From assembly GCA_039815465.1 (NCBI GenBank), contig JBCBZG010000002.1:1-64000 (forward strand): a stretch of DNA of 64,000 bases, in the 5' to 3' direction. Positions 1 to 8,226 of the stretch are shown here, one piece after another. The translations under genes were made by a program, and so were the position numbers. Under the pieces are notes generated by a model that worked only from the letters and a program-made list of their open reading frames with translations, was not told the DNA's origin and did not search any database. Source of the stretch: Shimia_B sp039815465 (GTDB lineage: Bacteria > Pseudomonadota > Alphaproteobacteria > Rhodobacterales > Rhodobacteraceae). Position 1 is the stretch's first letter. The number at the start of each line of letters is the position of its first letter.

Positions 1-95
1 CGGCCCCTCACCCGAAGAAATGCAGGCCATGCTGGCTGAGCTGGGGGTGGAAAGCCTTGATCAGCTGATCGACGAAACAGTGCCCGCCGCGATCC
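1..95 (+). pseudogene. gcvP: gcvP 5' fragment (glycine dehydrogenase), joined to ctaD
   Basis: Reading from base 2, the first 31 codons give GPSPEEMQAMLAELGVESLD followed by QLIDETVPAAI. This is the conserved N-terminal stretch of the P-protein of the glycine cleavage system. At about base 95 the similarity stops abruptly and in another frame the sequence becomes cytochrome oxidase subunit I. Nothing of the remaining roughly 900 residues of GcvP is present. This is either a rearrangement breakpoint or an assembly chimera at the edge of a contig; the sequence alone cannot tell which. Confidence 0.75.
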
Positions 96-884
96 TTCAG
101 CCGCAAGCCGGTCTTTGGCTACCTGCCCATGGTCTGGGCGATCATCGCCATCGGCGCGCTGGGCTTCGTCGTTTGGGCGCACCACATGTACACGGTGGGC
201 ATGTCGCTGACGCAGCAGAGCTACTTCATGCTCGCGACCATGGTCATCGCGGTGCCGACGGGCGTCAAAATCTTCTCCTGGATCGCCACGATGTGGGGCG
301 GCTCGGTGGAGTTTAGGACGCCGATGCTCTTTGCCGTTGGCTTTGTGTTCATGTTCACCGTGGGTGGCGTGACGGGCATCGTGCTGTCCCAGGCGGCCGT
401 CGACCGGGCGTATCACGATACTTACTACGTCGTCGCACACTTCCACTACGTCATGGCCATCGCCGCCGCCTTTGCGATCTTTGCCGGGTGCTACTTCTAC
501 ATCCCGAAGATGACGGGCCGGATGTATCCGGAATGGGCCGGTAAGGTGCACTTCTGGGTGTTCTTTGTGGCCACGAACATCACGTTCTTCCCGCAGCACT
601 TCCTGGGCCGCCAGGGCATGCCGCGCCGCTACATCGACTACCCAGAGGCATTCGCCTACTACAACTGGTGGTCGTCCATGGGCGCGTTTCTGTCCTTTGG
701 CTCGTTCCTCTTCTTCATCGGGATCATGGCCTACACCGTCTTCGCAGGTCGCCGCATCAACGAGGCGAACCCGTGGAACGAATGGGCCGACACACTCGAA
801 TGGACGCTTCCGTCGCCTCCGCCGGAGCACACGTTCGAGATCCTGCCCAAGCAAGAAGACTGGGATAAATCCCCATCGCACTAA
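96..884 (+). CDS. ctaD: Cytochrome c oxidase subunit I, C-terminal part (5' truncated)
   Basis: Catalytic subunit of the aa3-type terminal oxidase, an integral inner-membrane protein that reduces O2 and pumps protons. The open frame starts at base 96 with FSRKPVFGYLPM and keeps about 262 residues, roughly the last half of the protein. Visible landmarks are the Cu-B histidine pair in VWAHHMYTVGM, the K-channel segment TGVKIFSWIATMWGG, and the heme ligands in VVAHFHYVMAIAAA. The normal N-terminal half with the first heme a histidine is missing because the frame is preceded by a gcvP fragment. An ATG at 129 lies inside the coding sequence and is not a true start. A GC-rich hairpin follows the stop and a DUF2244 gene comes next, which is usual near ctaD in this group. 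Confidence 0.95.
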   Translation, partial: FSRKPVFGYLPMVWAIIAIGALGFVVWAHHMYTVGMSLTQQSYFMLATMVIAVPTGVKIFSWIATMWGGSVEFRTPMLFAVGFVFMFTVGGVTGIVLSQAAVDRAYHDTYYVVAHFHYVMAIAAAFAIFAGCYFYIPKMTGRMYPEWAGKVHFWVFFVATNITFFPQHFLGRQGMPRRYIDYPEAFAYYNWWSSMGAFLSFGSFLFFIGIMAYTVFAGRRINEANPWNEWADTLEWTLPSPPPEHTFEILPKQEDWDKSPSH

Positions 885-891
885 ATCCTCT

Positions 892-920
892 GCGCGGGGC
901 CACGCAAACTGGCCCCGCGC
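892..920 (+). terminator. Perfect 11-bp hairpin after ctaD
   Basis: GCGCGGGGCCA (892-902) pairs perfectly with TGGCCCCGCGC (910-920) around a 7-nt loop, 7 bases after the ctaD stop. There is no T tract, so it may be a partial terminator or an mRNA 3'-end stabiliser between ctaD and the DUF2244 gene rather than a strong intrinsic terminator. Confidence 0.55.
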
Positions 921-944
921 GACCTACCGAGGATACCCACGCCC

Positions 945-1457
945 ATGCCCTACGAGTGGACGAAAACCCCAGACACCGATGGCACGCGCGCAGAGCTTAA
1001 GCTCTGGCCCCACCGTTCGATGACGAACCGAGGGTTCGTGTACTTCATGTCCGCGACAATCGTGCTGTGGTCGGTGCCGCTTTTGTCCGTGGTGGGCACG
1101 GCGGCGCTCTGGTGGATGCTGCCCTTTGTGCTGCTGACGATCCTGCTGCTCTGGTTGCTGATCTCGCGCAACTACCGCGACGCTCAGCTCAGCGAGCGGC
1201 TCCTGATCGAAAACGGGGAATGCTGGCTCCACCGTGAAAACCCACGGGGCCCGGATCAGGATTGGCGCTGTAACGCCTACTGGGTCAGCGTGAACCTGCG
1301 CGAAAACAACCGCTACATCCCGCATTATGTGACGCTGAGCGGCAAAGGCCGCGAGGTGGAGATCGGCGCCTTCCTGAGCGAGGACGAGCGGCTGAGCCTC
1401 TTTGACGAGCTTCAGACCTGGCTGGCGCGGGCAAAGTCGACGGGCGCGCCGGCCTAG
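945..1457 (+). CDS. DUF2244 family membrane protein
   Basis: 170-residue protein of the DUF2244 type. It has a short soluble N-terminus, a pair of hydrophobic segments at about residues 30-72 (FVYFMSATIVLWSVPLLSV and the following LPFVLLTILLLWLLI), and a C-terminal soluble domain with WRCNAYWVSVNLRE and YVTLSGKGREVEIGAFLSE. The biochemical function is not known. Its place directly behind ctaD suggests a role linked to the terminal oxidase, but that is inference from context only. The ATG at 945 follows the ctaD hairpin; a weak GAGGATA sequence lies upstream. Confidence 0.85.
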   Translation: MPYEWTKTPDTDGTRAELKLWPHRSMTNRGFVYFMSATIVLWSVPLLSVVGTAALWWMLPFVLLTILLLWLLISRNYRDAQLSERLLIENGECWLHRENPRGPDQDWRCNAYWVSVNLRENNRYIPHYVTLSGKGREVEIGAFLSEDERLSLFDELQTWLARAKSTGAPA

Positions 1458-1488
1458 AGGGCCCACGACAGGTCCATTTGCCATTAAC

Positions 1489-1587
1489 TTAGCTTCAGCG
1501 TACTCGCCTGACGGTCACGTCAGGCCACGCCGGTCCGCCCCCACGGGGCGGCGTGAACGCCACCCCTCGGACCGGCGCTATAGCTCG
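1489..1587. repeat. Family A structured intergenic repeat, copy 1
   Basis: About 99-bp unit lying between two converging genes. It contains a small hairpin, GCCTGACG...CGTCAGGC, and a larger one closed by CCGGTCCG/CGGACCGG with an inner GGGGCGGCG/CGCCACCCC arm, and ends in GCTATAGC. Related copies are at 8104, 30655, 35066 and 41040. Read on the minus strand the unit begins about 25 nt after the GatB/YqeY stop. Confidence 0.8.
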
Positions 1588-1612
1588 AAACGTCTGCTCG
1601 AATGCTTATCGC

Positions 1613-2074
1613 TTAGCTCGACAACCGCGCCTTCACCATCGGTCCCACCTTTCCGAAATCAATCTGCCCGGTGTACTGCGCCTTGAGCGCCCCCATGACC
1701 GAACCCATGTCGCGCAGGCTGGTGGCGCCGGTGGCCTCGACCGCTGCGGCAATGGCCGCCTCTACCTCCGCCTCGCTCAGCTGCTTTGGCAGATAGGCCT
1801 CGATAAACGTAATCTCCGCGCGCTCCTTATCAGCAAGCTCAATGCGCCCGCCCTCTTCATAGACCCGCGCGCTTTCGTGGCGCTGCTTGATCATCTTAGC
1901 GAGGAGCGACAGGATCTCATCCTCCCCCACCTCTTCGCCGCGCCCTTCGGAGCGGGCGACGATGTCGCGTTCCTTGAGCGCAGCATTCACCAGGCGCAGC
2001 GTCGCCAAACGCTCCACTTCTTTCGCTTTCATCGCCGATTTCACACCGGCATTCAGACGCGTACGCAGATCCAT
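1613..2074 (-). CDS. GatB/YqeY domain-containing protein
   Basis: 153-residue protein consisting only of the all-helical YqeY domain, which is related to the tail domain of the GatB subunit of the tRNA-dependent amidotransferase. It begins MDLRTRLNAGVKSAMKAKE and contains the typical ERLATLRLVNAALKERDI and EITFIEAYLPKQLSEAE segments; the C-terminus has DMGSVMGALKAQYTGQIDFG. Its exact role is unresolved; tRNA binding is inferred from the family. The open frame extends further upstream, but the family begins at the ATG at 2074. It is divergent from carA with about 200 bp between them, a common arrangement in alphaproteobacteria. Confidence 0.93.
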   Translation of the reverse strand: MDLRTRLNAGVKSAMKAKEVERLATLRLVNAALKERDIVARSEGRGEEVGEDEILSLLAKMIKQRHESARVYEEGGRIELADKERAEITFIEAYLPKQLSEAEVEAAIAAAVEATGATSLRDMGSVMGALKAQYTGQIDFGKVGPMVKARLSS

Positions 2075-2273
2075 GAGGGGGTTCCCGATCCAATATCCTA
2101 GCCGCGCGATATAGGGGCTCTGAACGCGCTTCACAACGCCCCTGCCCGTCCCCGGGCTTTTGCACCTGCAGGTCTTGACCCTGCCCCACGCTCCCCCTAC
2201 TCCACCGACAATTTGCCGCCCCGCTGCTTGACCCCGGACCCGGGCGTCGCGCACCGCCCAAAGGACATGCCAG

Positions 2274-3425
2274 ATGGCCGACACAGACACCCCCACCGCC
2301 TGCCTCGTTCTCGCCGATGGGACCGTGTTCTACGGCAAGGGCTTCGGCGCAGAGGGCCAGACCGAGGCGGAGCTATGCTTCAACACCGCCATGACAGGGT
2401 ATCAGGAGATCATGACCGACCCGTCCTATGCCGGGCAGGTCGTCACATTCACCTTCCCCCATGTGGGCAATGTGGGCGTGAACACGGACGACGACGAAAC
2501 GGCCGATCCCGTGGCGGCAGGCATGGTCGTGAAATGGGACCCGACGGAGCCGTCGAACTGGCGCGCGGGCGACGAACTGCCAAGCTGGCTGGCCAAGCGG
2601 GGGCGGATCGGCATCGGCGGCATCGACACACGACGGCTCACGCGGGCGATCCGGCAGTCCGGCGCGCCCCACGTCGCACTTGCCCACAACGCCGACGGCA
2701 AGTTCGATTTCGAGGCCCTGCTTGCCGCCGCACGCGGCTTCCCGGGTCTTGAAGGGCTCGACCTGGCAAAGGATGTCACCTGCGCCCAGAGCTACCGCTG
2801 GGACGAAATGCGCTGGGCCTGGCCCGAGGGCTACACCCGGCTCGAGGCTCCGGTGCACAAGGTCGTCGCCATCGACTACGGCGCGAAACGCAACATCCTG
2901 CGCTGCCTGGCGTCCGTGGGCTGTGACGTCACTGTCCTACCCGCCACCGCCACGGCGGAGGAGGTGCTGAGCCACGCGCCAGACGGCCTCTTCCTATCGA
3001 ACGGCCCGGGCGACCCGGCAGCGACCGGCGAATACGCCGTGCCCATGATCAAGGGTGTGATGGACGCGAGCGACATGCCCGTCTTTGGCATCTGCCTGGG
3101 CCACCAGATGCTGGCCCTCGCGCTGGGTGCCGAGACGATCAAGATGAACCACGGCCACCACGGCGCCAACCACCCGGTCAAGGATCTGGAAACCGGCAAG
3201 GTCGAGATCACCAGCATGAACCACGGCTTTACCGTGGACAGCCAGACCCTCCCCGCAGGCGTCAAAGAAACCCATGTCAGCCTCTTTGACGGCTCCAACT
3301 GCGGGATCCGCATGACCGATCGCCCCGTCTTTTCCGTGCAATACCACCCGGAGGCGAGCCCCGGCCCCCAAGACAGCTTTTACCTCTTTGAACGCTTCGC
3401 CGCCGCCATGGCCGCCCAAGCGTAG
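2274..3425 (+). CDS. carA: Carbamoyl-phosphate synthase small subunit
   Basis: Glutaminase subunit of carbamoyl-phosphate synthetase. It hydrolyses glutamine and passes ammonia to CarB for pyrimidine and arginine synthesis in the cytoplasm. 383 residues, the usual length. The N-terminal CarA domain has LVLADGTVFYGKGFG, FNTAMTGYQEIMTDPSY and RGRIGIGGIDTRRLTRAIR. The C-terminal class I glutamine amidotransferase domain has LSNGPGDP, the nucleophile in VFGICLGHQMLALALG (Cys), and the His-Glu pair in VFSVQYHPEASPGP. All catalytic residues are present. carB is not in this window. It starts at the ATG at 2274 and is divergent from the GatB/YqeY gene. Confidence 0.97.
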   Translation: MADTDTPTACLVLADGTVFYGKGFGAEGQTEAELCFNTAMTGYQEIMTDPSYAGQVVTFTFPHVGNVGVNTDDDETADPVAAGMVVKWDPTEPSNWRAGDELPSWLAKRGRIGIGGIDTRRLTRAIRQSGAPHVALAHNADGKFDFEALLAAARGFPGLEGLDLAKDVTCAQSYRWDEMRWAWPEGYTRLEAPVHKVVAIDYGAKRNILRCLASVGCDVTVLPATATAEEVLSHAPDGLFLSNGPGDPAATGEYAVPMIKGVMDASDMPVFGICLGHQMLALALGAETIKMNHGHHGANHPVKDLETGKVEITSMNHGFTVDSQTLPAGVKETHVSLFDGSNCGIRMTDRPVFSVQYHPEASPGPQDSFYLFERFAAAMAAQA

Positions 3426-3514
3426 CGCGCCCGCCTAAGACACGGTCAATCATCGTTAACGCATCCTTAAGCCTCGCCATGCCAAATGGCGGGAGCGAAG
3501 GGTGCGAATTACTC

Positions 3515-5482
3515 ATGTCAATGCCGCAGCAAGCGTCGGCGCGCGGGCCAGCCCCGCGGCCTCGAATGCGATCCGCCCGGGTCGCACAGCTGACGGCGGC
3601 GATCCCGGCGAATTGGCAAAGCCGTCCCTGGGACCTGGTGGATGAGCTCGCCGCGCAGGGTGCGCTGCCGCTCGAACTCGCGATCCCGGTGCGCAGCTGG
3701 GCCCAGGACGCGGGCCTTCCGCCGAGCGAGGTGATCATTGCCCGCGGCCTCGCCACCGCCCGCAACGTGGCGGAGGCGGAGGCGGCCCTGTCAGGCGTTC
3801 AAGTGGTGGAACTGGACGATGCCCCCCCGGACGCCGCGCTCGTGAGCGCCTTGGGCGTCACACGGGCGCTTGAACTCCGGGTCGTGCCCTGGCGCCGCGC
3901 GGGGCAACGCACCTTGATCGCCGCCCCGTCCCGCGCGGTGTTCGAGGCCGCGCTGCCCGCGCTCGAACGGGTGTTTCCCAAACCCGTGCTCACCATCGCA
4001 AACCGCGACGCCATCGACCGCGCCACCGACCGCGACAGCCAAAGCGGGCTGATTGAACGGGCAGAAACCCGCGTGGCGCCGCGCGAAAGCTGCCGCGACT
4101 TTGCGCTGCCGCAACTCCACCGGACGCTTCCCCTGGTGCTCGCGGCGCTCATCTTTGCGCTTTGCGTGGCGCCAACGCTGCTCTTTTCGGTGCTGGCGCT
4201 CTTGGCGCTGGCGTCGCTGTTGGCGACGGCGATGCTCAAAACCGCAGCGGGTCTCACCGGTCACTGGCAGCACATGACGCGCCCGCGCGGCAGGCCCCCC
4301 CAGCTCGATCCGAGAGAGCTGCCCGACATCACCATCCTCGTCGCGCTCTACAAAGAAACCGACATCGCCACACATCTCGTCACGCGGCTGCAAGCGCTCG
4401 ACTATCCGCGCGAGCGGCTTGAGGTGCTGCTCGTGACCGAGGCCGATGACGCCACCACCCAGGCCACCATCGCGGCGACCGACCTGCCCTACTGGATGCG
4501 CCAAGTCACGGTGCCTGAGGGGCGGATCAAAACGAAACCCCGCGCGCTCAACTTTGCGCTCGACCGCTGCCGGGGGGAGATCATCGGCGTCTACGACGCC
4601 GAGGACGCGCCGGAGGCCGATCAACTGCTGCGCGTGGCGGCCCATTTCGCCAGCGCCGGGCCGCGCGTGGCCTGCCTGCAAGGGCAGCTCGACTTCTATA
4701 ACCCGCGCCGCAACTGGATCGCGCGCTGCTTTACCATCGAATACGCGGCCTGGTTCCGCGTGATCCTGCCTGGGCTCGCGCGGCTGGGCATCCCCGTACC
4801 GCTTGGCGGAACGACGCTCTTTTTCCGCGCGGGCCCGCTGCGCAAGCTGGGCGGGTGGGACGCCCACAACGTCACCGAGGACGCCGATCTGGGCCTGCGC
4901 CTCACGCGCTACGGCTACCGGACCGAGCTCGTCGATACTGTGACTTTTGAGGAGGCCAACTGCCGCGCCTGGCCCTGGGTGCGCCAAAGGTCGCGCTGGC
5001 TCAAAGGCTACGCCGTCACATACCTCGTCCACATGCGCAGCCCCCGCGCGCTCCTGCGCGATCTGGGGTTGCGGGGGTTTATCGGGGTCCAAGTGCTCTT
5101 TGCCGGGACGCTGCTACAGTTCTTGCTCGCGCCGGTCCTGTGGTCCTTTTGGCTGCTGATGTTCGGCTTCGCCCACCCGTGGAGCGGGCTTGCCGCCGAC
5201 GCGACGATCTTTTTCGTGATGCTCGCGCTCTTTCTCGGGACCGAACTCTTGAACCTTTACGTCTCAGTTCTGGGCACGCTCAGGACGCGCCACCGCGGGC
5301 TCTGGGGCTGGGCGCCGACACTCACGGCCTATTTCCCGTTAGGGACCATGGCGATGTATAAGGGGCTCTTCGAGCTGATCTGGCGCCCGTTTTACTGGGA
5401 CAAAACCAGCCACGGGACCGAAATCGCAGCGACCCAACCGGGGGAGGACGGCGCCGCCCCTACTCCGCCGCCTCATGCTTGA
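3515..5482 (+). CDS. Membrane glycosyltransferase, family 2, with N-terminal type II secretion E-like domain
   Basis: About 655 residues; ATG at 3515 is chosen, with 3479 as an alternative 12 codons earlier. Residues 30-140 resemble the small N-terminal domain seen in type II secretion ATPases (WDLVDELAAQGALPLELAIP...VRSWAQDAGLPPSEV). Then come two membrane helices (about 200-250), a GT2 catalytic domain with VALYKETDIATHLV, the acidic motif GVYDAEDAPEADQL, NVTEDADLGLRL and the QxxRW signature QRSRWLKGY, and more C-terminal helices. It is a processive-type enzyme probably making or exporting an extracellular polysaccharide; donor and product cannot be told from sequence. The 3' end overlaps the converging GntR gene by 23 bp. 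Confidence 0.88.
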   Translation: MSMPQQASARGPAPRPRMRSARVAQLTAAIPANWQSRPWDLVDELAAQGALPLELAIPVRSWAQDAGLPPSEVIIARGLATARNVAEAEAALSGVQVVELDDAPPDAALVSALGVTRALELRVVPWRRAGQRTLIAAPSRAVFEAALPALERVFPKPVLTIANRDAIDRATDRDSQSGLIERAETRVAPRESCRDFALPQLHRTLPLVLAALIFALCVAPTLLFSVLALLALASLLATAMLKTAAGLTGHWQHMTRPRGRPPQLDPRELPDITILVALYKETDIATHLVTRLQALDYPRERLEVLLVTEADDATTQATIAATDLPYWMRQVTVPEGRIKTKPRALNFALDRCRGEIIGVYDAEDAPEADQLLRVAAHFASAGPRVACLQGQLDFYNPRRNWIARCFTIEYAAWFRVILPGLARLGIPVPLGGTTLFFRAGPLRKLGGWDAHNVTEDADLGLRLTRYGYRTELVDTVTFEEANCRAWPWVRQRSRWLKGYAVTYLVHMRSPRALLRDLGLRGFIGVQVLFAGTLLQFLLAPVLWSFWLLMFGFAHPWSGLAADATIFFVMLALFLGTELLNLYVSVLGTLRTRHRGLWGWAPTLTAYFPLGTMAMYKGLFELIWRPFYWDKTSHGTEIAATQPGEDGAAPTPPPHA

Positions 5483-6095
5483 GCCGGGTGACAAAGGCCG
5501 CGCTCAGGTGGCTTTTAAGCGCCTGATTGGCCGTGGCCTTATCCCGGTTGCGGATCGCATCGACCACATCCTGATGCTCCTGCAAGGCGACCGTGCCGCG
5601 CCCATCCACGGCCAGCGACGTCGTCGCCATCAGAGCCATGAACCGGTGCACAAGATCGAGCTGCTGCACCAAAAACCGGTTGTGCGAGGCTAGATGCACC
5701 TGCTTGTGAAAGCGCCGATTTGAGGCCACGAGCGCGGTGGGATTGTCGACAATGGCGTAATCGTCATCGACCATGCTTTGCAGCACGGCAATCTCCTCCT
5801 CCGTCGCGTGCTGCGCGGCAAGCTCGGCGGCGAGCCCCTCTAGCTCACTGCGGACCACGTAAAGTTCGGCGAGCTCTGTGTGATCGAGCGAAGACACGAT
5901 TAGCGAGCGCCCATCCCGCGTCAGCATCGACTGCGTTTCGAGCCGTTGCAGCGCCTCGCGAATGGGGGTGCGCGACACGCCGAACCGTTCGGCCAATTCG
6001 CTTTCAACAAGCCGGTCACCCGGTTTATACACGCCCACATCAATGGCGTCCAAAATCAGGGCGTATGCGTCCCGTTGGGGAGATCTTAAGTCCAT
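5460..6095 (-). CDS. GntR-family transcriptional regulator (FCD domain)
   Basis: 211 residues. The N-terminal winged helix-turn-helix spans about residues 8-75 (GDRLVESELAERFGVSRTPI, REALQRLE), followed by an all-alpha FCD ligand-binding domain (ELAELYVVRSELEGLAAELA, NRRFHKQVHLASHNRFLV, LQEHQDVVDAIRNRDKATA) carrying the histidines and aspartate that usually bind a metal and an organic acid. FadR/FCD proteins mostly repress catabolic operons. The target is unknown. The 113-bp gap to the divergent HAD gene may hold its own operator. The stop lies inside the 3' end of the glycosyltransferase gene. Confidence 0.93.
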   Translation of the reverse strand: MDLRSPQRDAYALILDAIDVGVYKPGDRLVESELAERFGVSRTPIREALQRLETQSMLTRDGRSLIVSSLDHTELAELYVVRSELEGLAAELAAQHATEEEIAVLQSMVDDDYAIVDNPTALVASNRRFHKQVHLASHNRFLVQQLDLVHRFMALMATTSLAVDGRGTVALQEHQDVVDAIRNRDKATANQALKSHLSAAFVTRLKHEAAE

Positions 6096-6208
6096 GCGTC
6101 ACGTCTCACTACACTGGGTGTCAACCTAATGCGACATCACGGCGTCAATCAAGATGGTTTAGCCCTGCCCATGTATTCCTTTGCATACCATATCGCCCCG
6201 GCCACGTC

Positions 6209-6853
6209 ATGAAAATAACGACGTTTTCTCAGGTGGATACCTGGGTGTTTGACCTCGACAACACGCTCTATCATCCCTCCGTGCGGCTCTTTGACCAGAT
6301 TGAAGCGCGGATGCGCCGCTACATTATGGACCTGCTCAGCGTCGAAGAGGCGGAGGCCGACGCCCTGCGCGCCACCTATTGGCGCGATCATGGCACGACG
6401 CTGTCTGGGCTGATGGCCCATCACAAGATCGACCCCATGCACTTCTTGTTTGATGTGCATGACCTCGATTTTTCAGCGCTGACACCCGACGCCGCGCTCG
6501 CCCAGGCGATCAGCGCCCTGCCAGGGCGCAAGATCGTCTTTACCAATGGCGATGCCCACTATGCGCGCCGCGTGCTTGCGGGCCGCGGGCTGGCGGAGGT
6601 GTTCGAGGATGTCTACGGCATCGAACACGCCGCGTTTGCCCCAAAACCCCGGCAGGAAGCGTTCGACACCGTCTTTTCGCTCGCCAATGTCGCCCCCACC
6701 CGCGCCGCAATGTTCGAAGACGACGTCCGCAACCTGATGGTGCCAAAGGCGCTCGGCTTGGGCACCGTCTTGGTCCATGGAGACCGCGCGGGGCATGGCC
6801 ATATCGACCACGACACCCAAGACCTGGCGACATTTTTGACGCAGATTGCGTAA
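6209..6853 (+). CDS. Pyrimidine 5'-nucleotidase, HAD superfamily
   Basis: 214-residue HAD phosphatase. Motif I is VFDLDNTLYHPSVRLFDQIE (nucleophile and acid Asp), motif II is IVFTNGDAHYARRVL (Thr), and the motif III lysine and motif IV acids are in FAPKPRQEAFD and AAMFEDDVRN. The DNTLYHP wording and cap region place it with the Sdt1/PhoE-type pyrimidine 5'-nucleotidases that dephosphorylate UMP and CMP. The start at 6209 is chosen because the HAD domain begins within 10 residues; the longer open frame upstream reads through the GntR gene antisense and is not coding. It is cytosolic and lies 41 bp before the next gene, probably co-transcribed. Confidence 0.92.
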   Translation: MKITTFSQVDTWVFDLDNTLYHPSVRLFDQIEARMRRYIMDLLSVEEAEADALRATYWRDHGTTLSGLMAHHKIDPMHFLFDVHDLDFSALTPDAALAQAISALPGRKIVFTNGDAHYARRVLAGRGLAEVFEDVYGIEHAAFAPKPRQEAFDTVFSLANVAPTRAAMFEDDVRNLMVPKALGLGTVLVHGDRAGHGHIDHDTQDLATFLTQIA

Positions 6854-6894
6854 CAGTCTTTGCCTTGTGGGTCCGGTCGCCTAGGTTCTTGGTC

Positions 6895-8091
6895 ATGTCC
6901 CAAATGTCCGCAGACATCTTTATCTCAGGGGGCGGTGTGGCTGGCCTTACGGCAGCAGCCGCCTTTGGCGCGGCCGGGTTTTCGGTCATATGTGCGGACC
7001 CCGCACCGCCGATCACCGACCGCGACACCGTTGGCGCTGACCTGCGCACCACAGCGTTCCTTCGCCCCGCACAGGATTTCCTGAACCGCGCCGGGGTCTG
7101 GCCGCTCCTCGCGCCGGAGGCCACGCCGCTCGCCACCATGCGCATCGTCGACGCCGGGGGGGAGGCGCCGGAGGCGCGCGTGAGCCGCGATTTTAACTCC
7201 AGCGACGTCACCGACGGGCCCTTTGGCTATAATCTGCCCAACTACCTGATCCGGCGCGTTCTGCTGGACCGGCTAGCGGATCTCCCCAACGTGACCTTCC
7301 TGCCCGGCGTCAGCACCGCCGCGCTCACCGCCCGCAGTGAGGAGGCGCTGGTGCGGCTCAGCGATGGCACGAGCCTGCGCGTGCGGCTCGTGATTGCCGC
7401 CGATGGGCGCGACAGCTTTGTGCGCAAGACCCTGTCCATTGGCGCGCGCCGAATGGAGTTCGGCCAGACCGCGCTGACCTTTGCCGTGGCTCACGAGACG
7501 CCCCATGACAATGTCTCCACCGAGGTGCACCGCACCGGCGGGCCCTTTACCCTGGTGCCGCTGCCCGATCACGAGGGCGGGCCCTGCTCGGCGGTGGTCT
7601 GGATGGAACATGACGACGTCGCGCAAGCGCTTTTGGCATTAGAGGAAGACGCGTTCGAGGCCGCCGCGACCGCCCGCTCCGCCGGGCTCCATGGCGCGCT
7701 CAAGCTGGTAACCCGCCGCACATCTTGGCCGATTATCAGTCAGTTAGCCGACACCTTCTACGGCCCTCGTGTGGCGCTGGTGGCCGAAGCTGCCCATGTT
7801 GTGCCCCCCATTGGCGCGCAGGGGCTCAACATGAGCCTCGCCGATCTGACCGCGCTCCTCGACCTTGCCACTGCCTCGCCAGACACGTTGGGGAGCGAGA
7901 CGATGCTGAAAGCCTACGAGGATGCGCGCTATGGCGACGTCCGCACCCGCGTGCTCGGTGTGAGCGTGCTGAACCGGACATCGATGGCCACGCCATCGGT
8001 TGTGCGTGATGTGCGGGCCGCGGGGCTGAGGCTGATCCACGACGTCGCCCCGGTGCGCAATGCGCTGATGAAGCTCGGGATGGGGCGGTAG
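6895..8091 (+). CDS. UbiH/UbiF/Coq6-type FAD-dependent monooxygenase
   Basis: 398 residues. N-terminal FAD-binding Rossmann motif ADIFISGGGVAGLTAAAAFG, mid-protein DG motif VIAADGRDSFVRKTLS, and C-terminal FAD ribose-binding motif VALVAEAAHVVPPIGAQGLN, where the usual GD of this motif reads AE. This fits the class A flavoprotein hydroxylases that add hydroxyls to the ubiquinone ring. The particular carbon hydroxylated cannot be told, so no symbol is given. The start at 6895 (MSQMSADIF) places the FAD motif at the N-terminus; 6904 is also possible. Followed by a family A repeat. Confidence 0.9.
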   Translation: MSQMSADIFISGGGVAGLTAAAAFGAAGFSVICADPAPPITDRDTVGADLRTTAFLRPAQDFLNRAGVWPLLAPEATPLATMRIVDAGGEAPEARVSRDFNSSDVTDGPFGYNLPNYLIRRVLLDRLADLPNVTFLPGVSTAALTARSEEALVRLSDGTSLRVRLVIAADGRDSFVRKTLSIGARRMEFGQTALTFAVAHETPHDNVSTEVHRTGGPFTLVPLPDHEGGPCSAVVWMEHDDVAQALLALEEDAFEAAATARSAGLHGALKLVTRRTSWPIISQLADTFYGPRVALVAEAAHVVPPIGAQGLNMSLADLTALLDLATASPDTLGSETMLKAYEDARYGDVRTRVLGVSVLNRTSMATPSVVRDVRAAGLRLIHDVAPVRNALMKLGMGR

Positions 8092-8103
8092 ACCGCAAAC
8101 ACA

Positions 8104-8203
8104 CTTAGCTAAGACGTACTCGCCCGAAGGGAACCATCGGGCCGCGCCGGTCCGCCCCCACGGGGCGGCGCGAACGCCACCCCGCGGACCGGCACTACAG
8201 CTC
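8104..8203. repeat. Family A structured intergenic repeat, copy 2
   Basis: Same order as the copy at 1489: TTAGC, GTACTCGCC, small hairpin with stem GCCCGA/TCGGGC, large hairpin closed by CGGTCCG/CGGACCG. The GCTATAGC end is changed to CACTACAGC. It fills the gap between two converging genes and, read on the minus strand, begins about 23 nt after the aminotransferase stop. Confidence 0.8.
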
Positions 8204-8226
8204 ACGACCTTAGACGTCTGGAAACG

